64,000 bases of DNA, from contig JAEPLS010000002.1 in NCBI GenBank assembly GCA_017644325.1, positions 1 to 64,000 of the forward strand, given 5' to 3'. A program made the translations under genes and the position numbers. This DNA comes from Prochlorococcus marinus CUG1438. Its GTDB lineage: Bacteria > Cyanobacteriota > Cyanobacteriia > PCC-6307 > Cyanobiaceae. The notes below the pieces were generated by a model, which had not been told where the DNA came from, did no database searches, and saw nothing but the letters and a program-made list of their open reading frames with translations. Shown piece after piece: positions 1-9,364 of the stretch (positions are counted from its first letter, which is position 1; every line of letters starts with the position of its first letter).

Positions 1-1168
1 CGATGGCAGTTTGATAAGGAGCGGATACAAAACTGGAACCATCTTTATTGGTTAGTAATGTTTGTGTGGATATATCAGAGGAAGGAGCGGATAACAATTC
101 ACCTGAATTCTGGTCAGTTAGAAGAGTTTTATTATCTGAAGCACCGTCGAATACCTCAATATCATTTGCAGTTGTGAAGGCATCGCGGTCAAATTCCTGT
201 ATATTTCTACCCTGTACATCATCATCGTTAAGGTCGATACCGAATAATTTTTCCGCCAAATAAATTTTTTTGGTATCTAATTGGTCTGTTATTTCTTCAA
301 GATAATCACCATTCTCATCAAATATAAAACCATCTAATTCACGATTTCTGCTGTCTCCCATTAGTAAGATATATTTTCCTAAATATTCTTCACCAATTGA
401 GGGATCGGATATTTTCTCAATAGCTACTCCTTTATAAAAATCTTTTTCTTTATGTCCAAAGTTGATGTTTTTAATATTTAATTCGATTAAATTATTTTTG
501 TTATTTGTGGAAGAAAAGTACAAATCTCCACTTTTGGAGTACCTATACAAATTAGTAAAGGATTCAGTCTGATCAAACGTATTAAATCCCAGTGATCTTA
601 GTTCGTGTAATTCGTCTATTTTGATAGGAACATCTAAGCCACCTTGTTCACCATCTTTATTGAGATCAAACTTAAATAAATTTTCAATATCATTAATACC
701 TTTGTTGCTTTCTGGTAAACCTAGACTTTGATACCAATTACCGTCACTATCGAATAAAAATGCGTAAAGTTCATCTTTTTCTATCCACGAAGAAAATTCA
801 TTAACAACCTTAGTTAAGAGGATATATTCACCAACGTTTTTTGCAGTATTTAATTCAGGGTCAGTTATTACTTCAACAGCAATTGGAATGTATCTATTTG
901 ATATGATTCCAAAATTTAAATTACCAATTAGAAGCTCTTTCTTATTATTGGAAGCATCTTCTGAGTTAATAAATAAATTATTATTTGAATCAATATATAG
1001 ATCAGTTAAATTATTTGAGTTATCAAAAGTATTGAAACCAAGTTCCCAAAGTTTCTTTGATTCATCGATATTAGTAAAATCAATTCCTAAATTTTTCTCA
1101 AGATTATTAACTCTTTGATTAGAAGAGCCATTTTTAAGATAATTATTGTTTGGAACAACGCTTGTCAT
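1..1168 (-). CDS. Large repeat-containing protein, N-terminal part (cut by window edge)
   Basis: An open reading frame runs on the minus strand from an ATG at 1166-1168 to the window edge without a stop, giving about 389 residues. There is no N-terminal signal peptide (MTSVVPNNNYLKNG). The visible part holds at least two related units of roughly 120-130 residues. Each has a 'GFNTFD' segment, a 'GEYILL' or 'GKYILL' segment, a 'LFDSDG' or 'IFDENG' segment, and an acidic loop ('DLNKDGEQGG', 'DLNDDDVQG') that looks able to bind calcium. Unsignalled acidic repeat proteins in marine cyanobacteria are often exported by type I secretion with a C-terminal signal; that part lies outside the window, so this is inference. 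I do not recognise a named family. Confidence 0.75.
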   Translation of the reverse strand, partial: MTSVVPNNNYLKNGSSNQRVNNLEKNLGIDFTNIDESKKLWELGFNTFDNSNNLTDLYIDSNNNLFINSEDASNNKKELLIGNLNFGIISNRYIPIAVEVITDPELNTAKNVGEYILLTKVVNEFSSWIEKDELYAFLFDSDGNWYQSLGLPESNKGINDIENLFKFDLNKDGEQGGLDVPIKIDELHELRSLGFNTFDQTESFTNLYRYSKSGDLYFSSTNNKNNLIELNIKNINFGHKEKDFYKGVAIEKISDPSIGEEYLGKYILLMGDSRNRELDGFIFDENGDYLEEITDQLDTKKIYLAEKLFGIDLNDDDVQGRNIQEFDRDAFTTANDIEVFDGASDNKTLLTDQNSGELLSAPSSDISTQTLLTNKDGSSFVSAPYQTAI

Positions 1169-1203
1169 TATCCCTAAAGAATTATTTAGGTAAAAGTTAC
1201 TAG

Positions 1204-1233
1204 GGACATTAAATGTCTAAACGGGTATACTAT
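1204..1233 (-). promoter_or_regulatory. Probable promoter -10 and palindrome upstream of the repeat protein
   Basis: On the minus strand a good -10 (TATAGT, 1228-1233) lies about 60 bases upstream of the repeat-protein ATG. Just downstream, 1204-1216 is a perfect 13-base palindrome (GACATTAAATGTC), which would fall at about +5 to +17 of the transcript. It could be an operator or a small 5' hairpin. No convincing -35 is seen. Confidence 0.4.
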
Positions 1234-1417
1234 AACAAAAAATTGCTCACAAATATTCAAAAAGACTGTAGAACCTTAATAATTTTCTTGATGTGTATAA
1301 TTTGGAACTAAATCCACCAAATTTATTGTGTTTATTACCTGATAATTACTAATAAACAAATTCAAAAATTTGCGTAAATATTACATTAATCTGAATGTAT
1401 GATTTATTAGGAAATTT

Positions 1418-2290
1418 ATGAAAAAACTATATATTTTATTTTCATTTATTATTTTTGTAATCCCACTTTTTTTATCTACAAGTAAAAATAATAGACTTCG
1501 CTTTATTTCTCTAGTTAATAGATACAATTACAACAAAAATTATCCAAAAGAGTCTTATTTTTCGACTTCTTTAAAAGATATTGTGCCTTGCCCAAAAGAA
1601 AGTACAAATATTGCATATTTTGGGCAAAGTAATCATGGCAATATTATAAAAAGAGAAAAAACCTTAGATGTAACTTATAAAAATGTCTTTTCCTATGATT
1701 GGAGGTTAGGAGTTTGTTCAAAGTATAAAGAACCTCTAGTAGGAGTTGATGGTCGTGCTGGTGGGTTTGGACATGTGTCATCAGATACTATTAATAGTCT
1801 TAAAAAAAATTATGATTTTTCTGAAAATATAGTTGTTCTAGGATTTTCAAAAGGTGGAACAAAAGCACAAGATTGGGTGGATGGCCCCTTTGCGGACAAA
1901 TTTAACTTTTTTTTGAAAAGGTTAAAAAAAGATGATATCAAGATTGATTATGTTTTTTGGCATCAAGGAGAGTCAGAAATTAAAAATGCAAATAGAATTT
2001 ATTATCAAAATTACACTAAAGATATTCAATTGATATTTAAAAAGTTTCTTACAACTTCAAGTAGAACAAAAATTGGTATGGCTTTAGTTAGCGTTTGTAA
2101 ATCTGAGAAAAGTAAATCTTTAATAAAATCTCAACGTTCAATAATCCAAGAAAATAGTAAAGTCTTTTTGACATTAAACACTGATAAGCTTGGAGATATT
2201 TATAGATATGATGGATGTCATTTTAATTCTTTAGGAGCTTCAGTAATTGGAAAAAAATATGCAGCTTTTATAAACAAATTTAATAAATGA
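1418..2290 (+). CDS. SASA-type (sialate O-acetylesterase-like) secreted carbohydrate esterase
   Basis: The 290-residue protein begins with a Lys-start hydrophobic segment (residues 1-20) that looks like a signal peptide or membrane anchor. It carries the landmarks of the SASA/DUF303 esterase family: the nucleophile block 'YFGQSN' near residue 68, 'WHQGESE' near 187, and the C-terminal Asp-x-x-His block 'DGCHF' near 267, which together form a Ser-His-Asp type active site. Family members remove O-acetyl groups from sugars, so a role on cell-surface or external polysaccharide is the likely inference. It stands alone, with no glycan genes beside it. Substrate is unknown. Confidence 0.75.
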   Translation: MKKLYILFSFIIFVIPLFLSTSKNNRLRFISLVNRYNYNKNYPKESYFSTSLKDIVPCPKESTNIAYFGQSNHGNIIKREKTLDVTYKNVFSYDWRLGVCSKYKEPLVGVDGRAGGFGHVSSDTINSLKKNYDFSENIVVLGFSKGGTKAQDWVDGPFADKFNFFLKRLKKDDIKIDYVFWHQGESEIKNANRIYYQNYTKDIQLIFKKFLTTSSRTKIGMALVSVCKSEKSKSLIKSQRSIIQENSKVFLTLNTDKLGDIYRYDGCHFNSLGASVIGKKYAAFINKFNK

Positions 2291-2573
2291 AAAGTGATGT
2301 TACTAAATTTTTACTTATTTCTAAACTTAGAAACAATAAATAGAAATCCATAATATGCCTTTAAATTTTATTTGCTCACAAGACTAATTTCAATGTAATA
2401 GTTATCGTTTTACTTTTTAATTTAAATTATCCAATAAGATAAATACATTTATAGTAGCTCCTTAACTTATTTTTTATTTTGAACAAAATTAAAATAAAAA
2501 TTTCAAAAATGCTTATTGTGCTAATTTTAAAAATAAATTGAAGTTTTCTCTTTAAGTATTAATTAAAATTCAA

Positions 2574-2723
2574 CTATCCGAAATTAATATTTTTTTGAAA
2601 TAAACCAAATAAGTTGTTACCAACAATGGCTGCTATTATTAGGGCGAAGGCAACTATTGCGAAAAGAACACTCACATCTTTAATATCATAAGGAGCTTTA
2701 AATAAAGGTTTCTGGTCAGCCAT
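2574..2723 (-). CDS. Small single-helix membrane protein (49 aa)
   Basis: ATG at 2721-2723, stop at 2574-2576. The peptide has a short polar N-terminus (MADQKPLFKAPYDIKD) followed by one clear membrane helix (VLFAIVAFALIIAAIVG) and a short tail. It resembles the many conserved single-helix miniproteins of marine picocyanobacteria, but I cannot name the family. The reading frame is clean and the codon use matches neighbouring genes. The rest of the 2291-2810 stretch shows nothing else I can support. Confidence 0.6.
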   Translation of the reverse strand: MADQKPLFKAPYDIKDVSVLFAIVAFALIIAAIVGNNLFGLFQKNINFG

Positions 2724-2810
2724 GGATATCAAAACTATAAATGCAATTAAATCATAGTAGTTTAATTCTTTTGAGAAGTATTAAGTGATTTTTTAATATA
2801 ATTTTGGACA

Positions 2811-2838
2811 AAAAAAAGCCACAAAAAGTGGCTTTTTT
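2811..2838 (-). terminator. Rho-independent terminator of the Yfr6-like transcript
   Basis: A perfect stem AAAAGCCAC / GTGGCTTTT with a 5-base loop, flanked by A-runs on the plus strand and therefore U-runs on the minus-strand RNA. It sits 16 bases beyond the stop of the 33-aa ORF and is near-symmetric, so it may act in both directions. Confidence 0.85.
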
Positions 2839-2853
2839 GATGAGTTTATTGAA

Positions 2854-2955
2854 CTAGCTTGTATAAGCTTTTCCTCTGTAAGTTAGTTCGTTGTGCTGCT
2901 TCTTAGCAACTTCTTTGTTTTGGACGTACTTTTGCCCTCTGTAAATTAGAGTCAT
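2854..2955 (-). CDS. DUF4278-type 33-aa protein
   Basis: ATG at 2953-2955, stop at 2854-2856. The peptide consists of two related halves: 'TLIYRGQKY' at the N-terminus and 'ELTYRGKAY' at the C-terminus, joined by a basic linker. This LxYRGxxY repeat is the hallmark of the small cyanobacterial DUF4278 family, whose function is unknown. The start codon lies just past the 3' arm of the riboswitch pseudoknot (2975-2980), so its translation is probably what the riboswitch controls; that is inferred from position. Confidence 0.85.
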   Translation of the reverse strand: MTLIYRGQKYVQNKEVAKKQHNELTYRGKAYTS

Positions 2956-2960
2956 TTTTT

Positions 2961-3052
2961 AAGCTCCGGTTTCGCTTAAGTCCCCGTTCCATGGCTTAAG
3001 TCGATTTGCGGCTTGCTAAACGCAAGTTGAACGTTTTGGTAGCGGTTGCTAC
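2961..3052 (-). promoter_or_regulatory. Glutamine-type (Downstream-peptide) riboswitch
   Basis: Read on the minus strand, the leader folds in the order expected for the Downstream-peptide/glutamine riboswitch class. There is a 5' hairpin (3039-3052, GTAGC/GCTAC). P1 pairs CGTTC (3029-3033) with GAACG (2985-2989). P2 is CTTGC/GCAAG with a 5-base loop (3012-3026). A pseudoknot pairs CTTAAG (2995-3000) with CTTAAG (2975-2980). The downstream pseudoknot arm lies about 20 bases before the ATG, so ligand binding probably changes ribosome access. Glutamine is the known ligand of this class; binding here is inferred from structure. Confidence 0.75.
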
Positions 3053-3058
3053 AAATTT

Positions 3059-3088
3059 ATAATAACATCACATGAAATTAATTGTCTA
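3059..3088 (-). promoter_or_regulatory. Sigma-70-type promoter of the Yfr6-like RNA
   Basis: On the minus strand TAGACA (3083-3088) is followed after 18 bases by TATTAT (3059-3064). The predicted start at about 3052 coincides with the first base of the 5' hairpin. Confidence 0.6.
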
Positions 3089-3262
3089 GGCTTTTTCTAA
3101 ATAAATTTAATATTTTAATGATCAAATTAGGTTCCTAGACAAAAATAGTTACTTTTATCATTATCCAGTTTTCTACAGGTTACATTTTGTTCGTTTTTGA
3201 GAAGTATTTTTTATTTAATGAGCTTTTATATGTAAAATTCTTAGGATTATAAAAATTGTTTT

Positions 3263-3457
3263 ATGTTTTCTAAAAGCAAAAAACCTACAGTAAAAAAATC
3301 TGCAATAAATGAAGAGACTCCATTATTTGCTCAATTACTTCCATTCGCTAACAGAATGAATGATAAAGTTCAATTAGTAAATGCTCTAGCTTTTACTTTT
3401 ATTATGGGATTCTCAATTTTTGGAATTGCCCTTTGGAGACTCTCAGCGCTGACCTAA
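3263..3457 (+). CDS. Small single-helix membrane protein (64 aa)
   Basis: The protein has a basic N-terminus (MFSKSKKPTVKKS), an amphipathic stretch containing 'PFANRMND', and one membrane helix (LAFTFIMGFSIFGIALW). The 'NRM' before the helix faintly recalls chlorophyll-binding one-helix proteins, but the ExxNGRxAM signature is absent, so I do not assign it to that family. It ends 4 bases inside the convergent gene on the other strand. Confidence 0.6.
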   Translation: MFSKSKKPTVKKSAINEETPLFAQLLPFANRMNDKVQLVNALAFTFIMGFSIFGIALWRLSALT

Positions 3458-3720
3458 TTATTTAATTTTTGCAAAGCATCAATTTTAGATTCTTTATTTT
3501 TAATTATTGTTATTAACCATTTAGAGGCTAGCCCCCTGGATATTGATCTGTTTTTTAGAAATCTACATATATATATGTGTAGATTTTTTTCGTTTTTGGA
3601 GTTAAATTTTTCTTCAAAATCTAATATTTCCTCCTCTGAGGTTCTTTTTCTTAGCTCATCAACTAAAGCATGACTAGAGGAATCATTAAATAAGTTTCCT
3701 ATATTTAAGCTTAATGTCAT
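3454..3720 (-). CDS. Small cytoplasmic protein, unknown (88 aa)
   Basis: An 88-residue soluble, charged protein predicted to be mostly helical (for example 'HALVDELRKRTSEEEILDFEEKF'). No motif I recognise. It converges on the small membrane protein at 3263-3457 with a 4-base overlap and is followed upstream by nrdJ in the same orientation, separated by about 90 bases. Confidence 0.6.
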   Translation of the reverse strand: MTLSLNIGNLFNDSSSHALVDELRKRTSEEEILDFEEKFNSKNEKNLHIYICRFLKNRSISRGLASKWLITIIKNKESKIDALQKLNN

Positions 3721-3808
3721 TAATAATTTATGTCCCTACTAAAGAGGTAGCCATAAATTAAAATTTTAAAAACTAATTTATATTTTTTATTAACAATAAA
3801 TTTAAAAC

Positions 3809-6142
3809 TTAATCTTTTGGTTTAGCCAGGGGAAGCAAGCACTTATCTGAATCGCAACCTGCCGGCCCTGCTTCAGATAGTTCTCCAACATCATATTTAT
3901 TGAGAGCATCAAAGAAATCATGATTAACTTTTCTATCTATTACTTTGTTTTGCAATGATATATATTCCTTTTTGCTGATTGGTTCAAAAGGCAATCTCGG
4001 AAAAGTTGCATTAGCACTAAATCGAGCAAGTAACGCCGCTGAAATATATCCTTCATTATTTTCTATCGCATTATGAATAGCCTTTGCTAAATCCTCGATT
4101 TCATCTTCTCTAAATTCTACAGTCGCTGAAGTATTATGCTCTGTGTAAAATTTCTGCACTTGCATATAAAAGTCAAATTGAGCTAATGCTGAGAAATTAT
4201 TGATGTCTATTTGGTCAGCTCCTTCTATATTTGCCCAACTAACTTCTGTTGGAATTTCGACTAACCATTCTGTACATCTTGGATCGAATGGATTATCAAG
4301 TAAGCAACCGTTTTCATCTTTATCAGATTGAGATGGAACAACTGAGTAACCATAATCCATGCAAGCTAAAGCGATTGGATCATTTTTCCTGAAAGTTATT
4401 CTTCTAATGAATCTTTGTGCTTTTGGTGGATGCCATCCTGGGGCTGCTCCAGTTAAAAGACTTTTAGTCCCAGCTGGCTGAACTGTTGTGCATCGATTTG
4501 GTCTTCTTAGATTATGTTTGTCACAATATTCCCAGACAGTTTCTTTAACTATTTTTCTCCAAGAATCTAAAAATTTAGCTTCCTTCTCCTTGAAAGACTT
4601 TCCTTCATCGGTTTCAGGCCTTCCTGCTTCCCACCACTTCAACCATGGTGTACCAAAAGCATGGACACAAAAATCAAATAATCCAGTGAAACTTACCCCT
4701 ACAATAGGGTCATATTCTCTACTTTTTCTGTAACGCTCAACTTCAAATTCATGATTAAGTAAGCATGCCACTGAAAGAGCTGCTGCCTTAAAAGCCTTTT
4801 TTTGTTCTTCAACATTTTTGGGATCAATCTGGTTTAAATGAACTTCAGCTAAATTGCAATGGAAATCATTTCCTAAGATCTCCCCGCAAGGGTTAAGTCC
4901 ATATCTGCTCAGCCTGTGATCTAGCTCTTCTTCAGAGAATGGGCCATAACTACTATTTATCCAATTTCTAGCTTCATCTTTACCTTGTTCTGAGTAAATT
5001 TCGATAAATTCCTTTCTCAATTCATCATCTTTGAGAATATCTGCATTTGATCTTGCGATGGCCTCTGGAGCAAATTGAATAGCTCCCTCACCCGAATGAA
5101 ATTGTTTAGTGACAGCATCTAAGACAGTTTGGTAAGAGGGTTTTGTATGGTAAACCCTAGTATGATTTGCCATTCTGAGGGCATCTTTTTCAGGATCTAT
5201 TCTCCAATTACCATTCTCATCTTGACTCCATAGATTTTCTTTAGCCGATGCCGCTTCGTTATCATCTGAAGCAAATTGTCTCATGCCAGCACTTCTTCTA
5301 ATATTGCCAGCGACTATGGTTACTGCTGCTTCATCAATTAATAAACAACACTCTACGGTACTTAATTTCCTTCCTATTGCTTTTCCAAGAAGGGACGCGA
5401 CTCTGGAGTAGAGGTCTTTTAATTTAATAGGATTTGCCATGCCACCAAACCCTTTTAATGATTCTCCTGCAGGCCTAATATCTTCCAAATTAATATAAAC
5501 ATCAATTTCCCTTTCAAGACTTTCGTTACTTGATGCCTCAAGAAGATATTTATAACTATCTACCCAGCCTCTTCTGCTATCTCCAACTTTGATGAAAAGA
5601 TCTTTTCCTTTGACTTCTAATGATGACTTCTCTTCTCTTTGATCTTTCGGAGTTAAACCAACTTCACTAACTGACTTTATATTTATTTTATTTATGACCG
5701 TGGGTAGTTTGTTTATAAAATGAGGCTCAATTATTGCACCTGTTCCACATCCCATCATTGCTAAGTCCATCATTAAAGCAAAGGCTTCCCAATCAATTAA
5801 GTTAGTTGAGGTGCAGTTATATGCTCCTGAGAAATTTTGGTTCTTATTAATCCAAGGAGTTCCACCAATCCATAACCATCTACCCGAAGGTTGGGCTTTT
5901 TGGTTACTTTGCATCTCCCTCATTAAGATCATTTCTTCATCAGAAAGTTTCCCTAATTGTTTTAATCCCGATAAATTTCTTTCACCTACTTCGCTCCAGT
6001 TCTCTCTTTTCCCAGAAGAAGTTTTTCTACTGTAAGATCTGAAAAAAACAGGATAAGCAGCTGGTGCAGTCTTTGGAAAATCATCTTTTTTAAGATTATT
6101 GGAATTGCTCTCTGAAGAAGCTCTATTTGGTGCAACAGTCAC
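3809..6142 (-). CDS. nrdJ: Adenosylcobalamin-dependent ribonucleoside-triphosphate reductase (class II)
   Basis: This 777-residue enzyme reduces ribonucleoside triphosphates to deoxyribonucleotides with coenzyme B12, supplying DNA precursors without oxygen-linked iron or manganese. It matches the monomeric RTPR type: the redox Cys in 'AYNCTSTN' near residue 107, the thiyl-radical Cys and active-site block 'LNPCGEI' near 417, and the C-terminal reducing pair 'CDSDKC' at residues 764-769. Length is near the usual ~740-780. It replaces the class I enzyme in many marine cyanobacteria. It is transcribed alone, diverging from the methyltransferase at 6277. Confidence 0.95.
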   Translation of the reverse strand: MTVAPNRASSESNSNNLKKDDFPKTAPAAYPVFFRSYSRKTSSGKRENWSEVGERNLSGLKQLGKLSDEEMILMREMQSNQKAQPSGRWLWIGGTPWINKNQNFSGAYNCTSTNLIDWEAFALMMDLAMMGCGTGAIIEPHFINKLPTVINKINIKSVSEVGLTPKDQREEKSSLEVKGKDLFIKVGDSRRGWVDSYKYLLEASSNESLEREIDVYINLEDIRPAGESLKGFGGMANPIKLKDLYSRVASLLGKAIGRKLSTVECCLLIDEAAVTIVAGNIRRSAGMRQFASDDNEAASAKENLWSQDENGNWRIDPEKDALRMANHTRVYHTKPSYQTVLDAVTKQFHSGEGAIQFAPEAIARSNADILKDDELRKEFIEIYSEQGKDEARNWINSSYGPFSEEELDHRLSRYGLNPCGEILGNDFHCNLAEVHLNQIDPKNVEEQKKAFKAAALSVACLLNHEFEVERYRKSREYDPIVGVSFTGLFDFCVHAFGTPWLKWWEAGRPETDEGKSFKEKEAKFLDSWRKIVKETVWEYCDKHNLRRPNRCTTVQPAGTKSLLTGAAPGWHPPKAQRFIRRITFRKNDPIALACMDYGYSVVPSQSDKDENGCLLDNPFDPRCTEWLVEIPTEVSWANIEGADQIDINNFSALAQFDFYMQVQKFYTEHNTSATVEFREDEIEDLAKAIHNAIENNEGYISAALLARFSANATFPRLPFEPISKKEYISLQNKVIDRKVNHDFFDALNKYDVGELSEAGPAGCDSDKCLLPLAKPKD

Positions 6143-6276
6143 GATAAAAAAAGTTGTATGTGAATAACCCGTATTGGAAGAATAACTCTACCTGTGGCGT
6201 CTGCAACTATTCTTACCACTATTTAACGGTTTGTGTAAAATTATGTTTAATATGAAATTTTTGTTTAAGAAAGTAT

Positions 6277-6972
6277 ATGGAAAGAATACCTGAACCTGAA
6301 TTAATGGAAAAAAAAGAGCAGGTCATTTCTTATGACGAAGCTGATTTTTCAGAAGGGGAACTTAATTTAATTAATCAAGTAAATGATTATCTTTTTAGAA
6401 AAAATATTTCTTTAGGCGAAAAAGATTTAATAGTTGATTTAGGGTGTGGCCCAGGAAATATTTCTGAGAAGTTAGCAATAAAATGGCCTAATACTGAAGT
6501 GGTTGGAATAGATGGTTCTAAAGAGATGATTTTGAGAGCGGAATATAACAAAGAGATTTCTATAAATAAAAAGAAATTAAATAATTTACGCTACTTATGT
6601 TCTGACATAAAAAAGATTAAATCAACTGATTTTTTACTTAAGAAAGAAATCAGTTTACTTGTAAGTAATAGTTTGATCCATCACATAACCTATCTTGAAG
6701 ATTTCTTTAACACCATAAGAAGTTTGTCTAGCGATAGCACTGTAAATGTTCATAAGGATTTAAAAAGGCCAATAGATGAAAAGTCCGCTCTTGAACTCAA
6801 ATTACAATGTTCAAAAAAATATAATGAGATTCTGACTGATGACTATTATGCATCTTTAAGAGCTTCTTACACTTTTAAAGAGTTAAAAAATTTCATCCAA
6901 GAGGATAATCTATCTTCTTTAGATGTGATTGAAGATGGCGATCAATATTTAATAGTCTATGGTAATGTTTAA
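6277..6972 (+). CDS. Class I SAM-dependent methyltransferase
   Basis: The 231-residue protein has the standard SAM-binding motif I 'VDLGCGPGNISEKL' near residue 70, an acidic end of strand 2 ('VVGIDGSKEM') and motif III-like 'SDIKKI'. The acceptor cannot be told from the sequence. It lies 31 bases upstream of prfC in the same orientation, so the two may be co-transcribed, but a functional link is not evident. Confidence 0.8.
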   Translation: MERIPEPELMEKKEQVISYDEADFSEGELNLINQVNDYLFRKNISLGEKDLIVDLGCGPGNISEKLAIKWPNTEVVGIDGSKEMILRAEYNKEISINKKKLNNLRYLCSDIKKIKSTDFLLKKEISLLVSNSLIHHITYLEDFFNTIRSLSSDSTVNVHKDLKRPIDEKSALELKLQCSKKYNEILTDDYYASLRASYTFKELKNFIQEDNLSSLDVIEDGDQYLIVYGNV

Positions 6973-7003
6973 GAACTAAGAGAAAATCCCTAATATTAAT
7001 ATA

Positions 7004-8638
7004 ATGAGCTTAGGTACTAAAATTTTAAATAAAGATATTCTGAATGCAGTAAATAAAAGAAGAAATTTTGCAATTATCTCACATCCAGATGCTGGGAAAA
7101 CAACACTTACTGAGAAGCTTCTTTTGTATGGAGGTGCCATTCAACAAGCGGGCGCAGTAAAGGCTAGGGGGAATCAGAGAAAAGCTACTTCAGACTGGAT
7201 GGAACTTGAGAAACAAAGAGGTATTTCAATTACATCAACTGTACTGCAATTTGAATATGAAAGATCTGTAATAAATTTATTAGATACACCAGGTCACCAA
7301 GATTTCTCAGAAGACACTTATAGAACATTATCTGCTGCTGATAATGCAGTTATGTTGGAAGATGCTGCTAAAGGACTAGAACCTCAAACTAGAAAATTGT
7401 TTGAAGTTTGCAAAATGCGAAAAATACCAATTTTCACTTTCATAAATAAGATGGACAGACCAGGAAGAGAGCCATTTTCCTTACTTGATGAAATTGAATC
7501 AGAACTTGGACTAAATACTTTACCCATAAATTGGCCAATTGGGAGTGGCGAGGAATTTAGGGGAGTTATTGATAGATTTTCAAGAGAGGTGATTTTATTT
7601 GATAAGGCGGTAAGAGGGAAACAATCAAATGAGAATAGATTAAGTCTAGAAGATAAAAATTTATCAAAATATGTAGAGAAAGAGTTGCTTGAGATATCAC
7701 TTGAAGAATTGGAGGTACTTGATGAGGCAGGATCGAAATTTGAAAAAGAAAAAGTTTTTAATGGCTCTTTAACTCCAGTTTTCTTTGGGTCTGCTATGAC
7801 TAATTTTGGTGTAAGACCATTTTTAGATAGTTTTTTAACAATGGCTCAGAAACCAACTTCAAGAATTAGTAATAAAGGGGATATTGAACCTGCAAGTGAT
7901 GAATTTAGTGGATTTGTTTTTAAGCTTCAAGCGAATATGGATCCAAAGCATAGAGATAGGGTTGCTTTTATAAGAGTTTGTAGTGGGAAATTTGAAAAGG
8001 ATATGTCAGTTAAACATTCTAGAACTGGGAGAACAATTAGATTATCAAGACCGCAAAAAATATTTGGCCAAGACAGAGAAGTTGTTGATGATGCCTATCC
8101 TGGTGATGTTATTGGTTTAAATAATCCGGGAATGTTTTCTATTGGAGATACTCTTTACACAGGTAGTCACCTGGAGTATGAAGGGATACCTTCTTTTAGC
8201 CCTGAAATATTTAGTTGGCTAAGAAATCCAAATCCATCAGCATTTAAAAATTTTAGAAAGGGTGTGAATGAACTCCGTGAAGAAGGCGCTGTTCAGATTC
8301 TTTATGACTTTGATGAGAGCAAAAGAGACCCTATACTCGCAGCTGTTGGGCAGTTGCAGTTGGAAGTAGTAACCCACAGGTTGAAAAGTGAATATGGTGT
8401 AGATGCAAATCTTGAATCGATGCCATATCAATTGGCTAGATGGGTTTCTGATGGATGGCCAGCTATTGAAAAACTTGGCAGAATATTCAATTGTAAAATA
8501 GTTAAAGATTGTTGGAATAGGCCAGTTATTCTTTTTAAAAATGAGTGGAATCTAAATCAATTTGTTGAAGACAATAATCAATTAAATTTAAACAAAGTTG
8601 CTCCCGTTGTTAGTGGAGTCGAACCAATTGTTTTATAA
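7004..8638 (+). CDS. prfC: Peptide chain release factor 3 (RF3 GTPase)
   Basis: This 544-residue translational GTPase recycles RF1/RF2 from the ribosome after termination. The G motifs are intact: G1 '[15 protein letters not shown]' near residue 27, G2 in 'RGISITS', G3 '[14 protein letters not shown]' near 94, and G4 'NKMD' near 148. The C-terminal RF3 domain ends close to the usual length (about 530 residues). The downstream TTG-initiated gene at 8690 follows after 51 bases in the same direction. Confidence 0.95.
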   Translation: MSLGTKILNKDILNAVNKRRNFAIISHPDAGKTTLTEKLLLYGGAIQQAGAVKARGNQRKATSDWMELEKQRGISITSTVLQFEYERSVINLLDTPGHQDFSEDTYRTLSAADNAVMLEDAAKGLEPQTRKLFEVCKMRKIPIFTFINKMDRPGREPFSLLDEIESELGLNTLPINWPIGSGEEFRGVIDRFSREVILFDKAVRGKQSNENRLSLEDKNLSKYVEKELLEISLEELEVLDEAGSKFEKEKVFNGSLTPVFFGSAMTNFGVRPFLDSFLTMAQKPTSRISNKGDIEPASDEFSGFVFKLQANMDPKHRDRVAFIRVCSGKFEKDMSVKHSRTGRTIRLSRPQKIFGQDREVVDDAYPGDVIGLNNPGMFSIGDTLYTGSHLEYEGIPSFSPEIFSWLRNPNPSAFKNFRKGVNELREEGAVQILYDFDESKRDPILAAVGQLQLEVVTHRLKSEYGVDANLESMPYQLARWVSDGWPAIEKLGRIFNCKIVKDCWNRPVILFKNEWNLNQFVEDNNQLNLNKVAPVVSGVEPIVL

Positions 8639-8689
8639 AGCCTTAATGGATTATAAAATTGGTTAATCTGTTAGTATTGGTTAAAAATT

Positions 8690-9364
8690 TTGGATTCAAA
8701 CAGTAGTAAAAACAATAGTGAAAAATCACCTTATGAAATTTTAGGTATAGAAGAAGGTGCTGCTTTTGAGGATATTCAGAAGGCTAGAGATCTTAAAGTT
8801 AAAGAGGCCGGTGAAGATTTAATTTTGAAAGCGAAAATCGAATCCTCCTTCGATCAATTGCTTATGGGGAGTTTAAAAGCGAGACAATCAGGAAATGTAA
8901 GCTATGAAGCTGTAAGTGCCTCAAAAAAAGAAAAACAAATTAATCAATTTACCAATAATAATTTTCCACTGCTTTCTAAAATAAAAAATTTAAATAATAA
9001 CTCTAAGAAATCAAGTCAGTATAGTTTGCCAAAAATTACGCCTCCCTCATTTGATAATCTTTCAATAAAAATATCTGTTGCGTTATTATTTTTAATTTTG
9101 CTATTTATCAGTCCAGACTCTAATAATAGACTTTTGCTTTCTATATCAACATTAATACTTACTTATACACAAATTAAATCAGGGAAAAGATTTATAGGTT
9201 CTCTAGGTTGGAGTGTTACCTTTCTTTCGATAGGATTAATATTTGGTGGATTACTTGAAAATAATTCCTTTATTCAGGAAGTATCCAACAATTCTTTATC
9301 AATACAAAAAATACAAAGTATTCCAGCCATGGTTATTTTATGGCTAGGAGTAATTTTCTTATGA
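8690..9364 (+). CDS. CPP1-like J-domain-related membrane protein
   Basis: The start is TTG (MDSNSSKNNSEKSPYEILG). The N-terminal 70 residues form a J-like domain ('PYEILGIEEGAAFEDIQKARD') that lacks the HPD tripeptide needed for Hsp70 stimulation. It is followed by a polar linker and about three membrane helices (residues ~125-224). This is the layout of cyanobacterial and chloroplast CPP1-like proteins (DUF3353), reported in plants to protect protochlorophyllide reductase; function in this organism is inferred. It meets hslO tail to tail with no gap. Confidence 0.8.
   Translation: MDSNSSKNNSEKSPYEILGIEEGAAFEDIQKARDLKVKEAGEDLILKAKIESSFDQLLMGSLKARQSGNVSYEAVSASKKEKQINQFTNNNFPLLSKIKNLNNNSKKSSQYSLPKITPPSFDNLSIKISVALLFLILLFISPDSNNRLLLSISTLILTYTQIKSGKRFIGSLGWSVTFLSIGLIFGGLLENNSFIQEVSNNSLSIQKIQSIPAMVILWLGVIFL

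Larger units (their letters stand above)
2811..3052 (-). ncRNA. yfr6: Yfr6-like transcript (riboswitch leader plus short ORF)
   Basis: A promoter-to-terminator unit of about 240 nt on the minus strand: predicted start near 3052, structured leader 2961-3052, 33-aa ORF 2854-2955, terminator 2811-2838. From memory, Yfr6 of Prochlorococcus is an abundant RNA of about 200-250 nt containing a short ORF and corresponding to the Downstream-peptide RNA motif. Length, layout and ORF here fit that. The name is assigned by resemblance and not by a covariance search. Confidence 0.7.
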
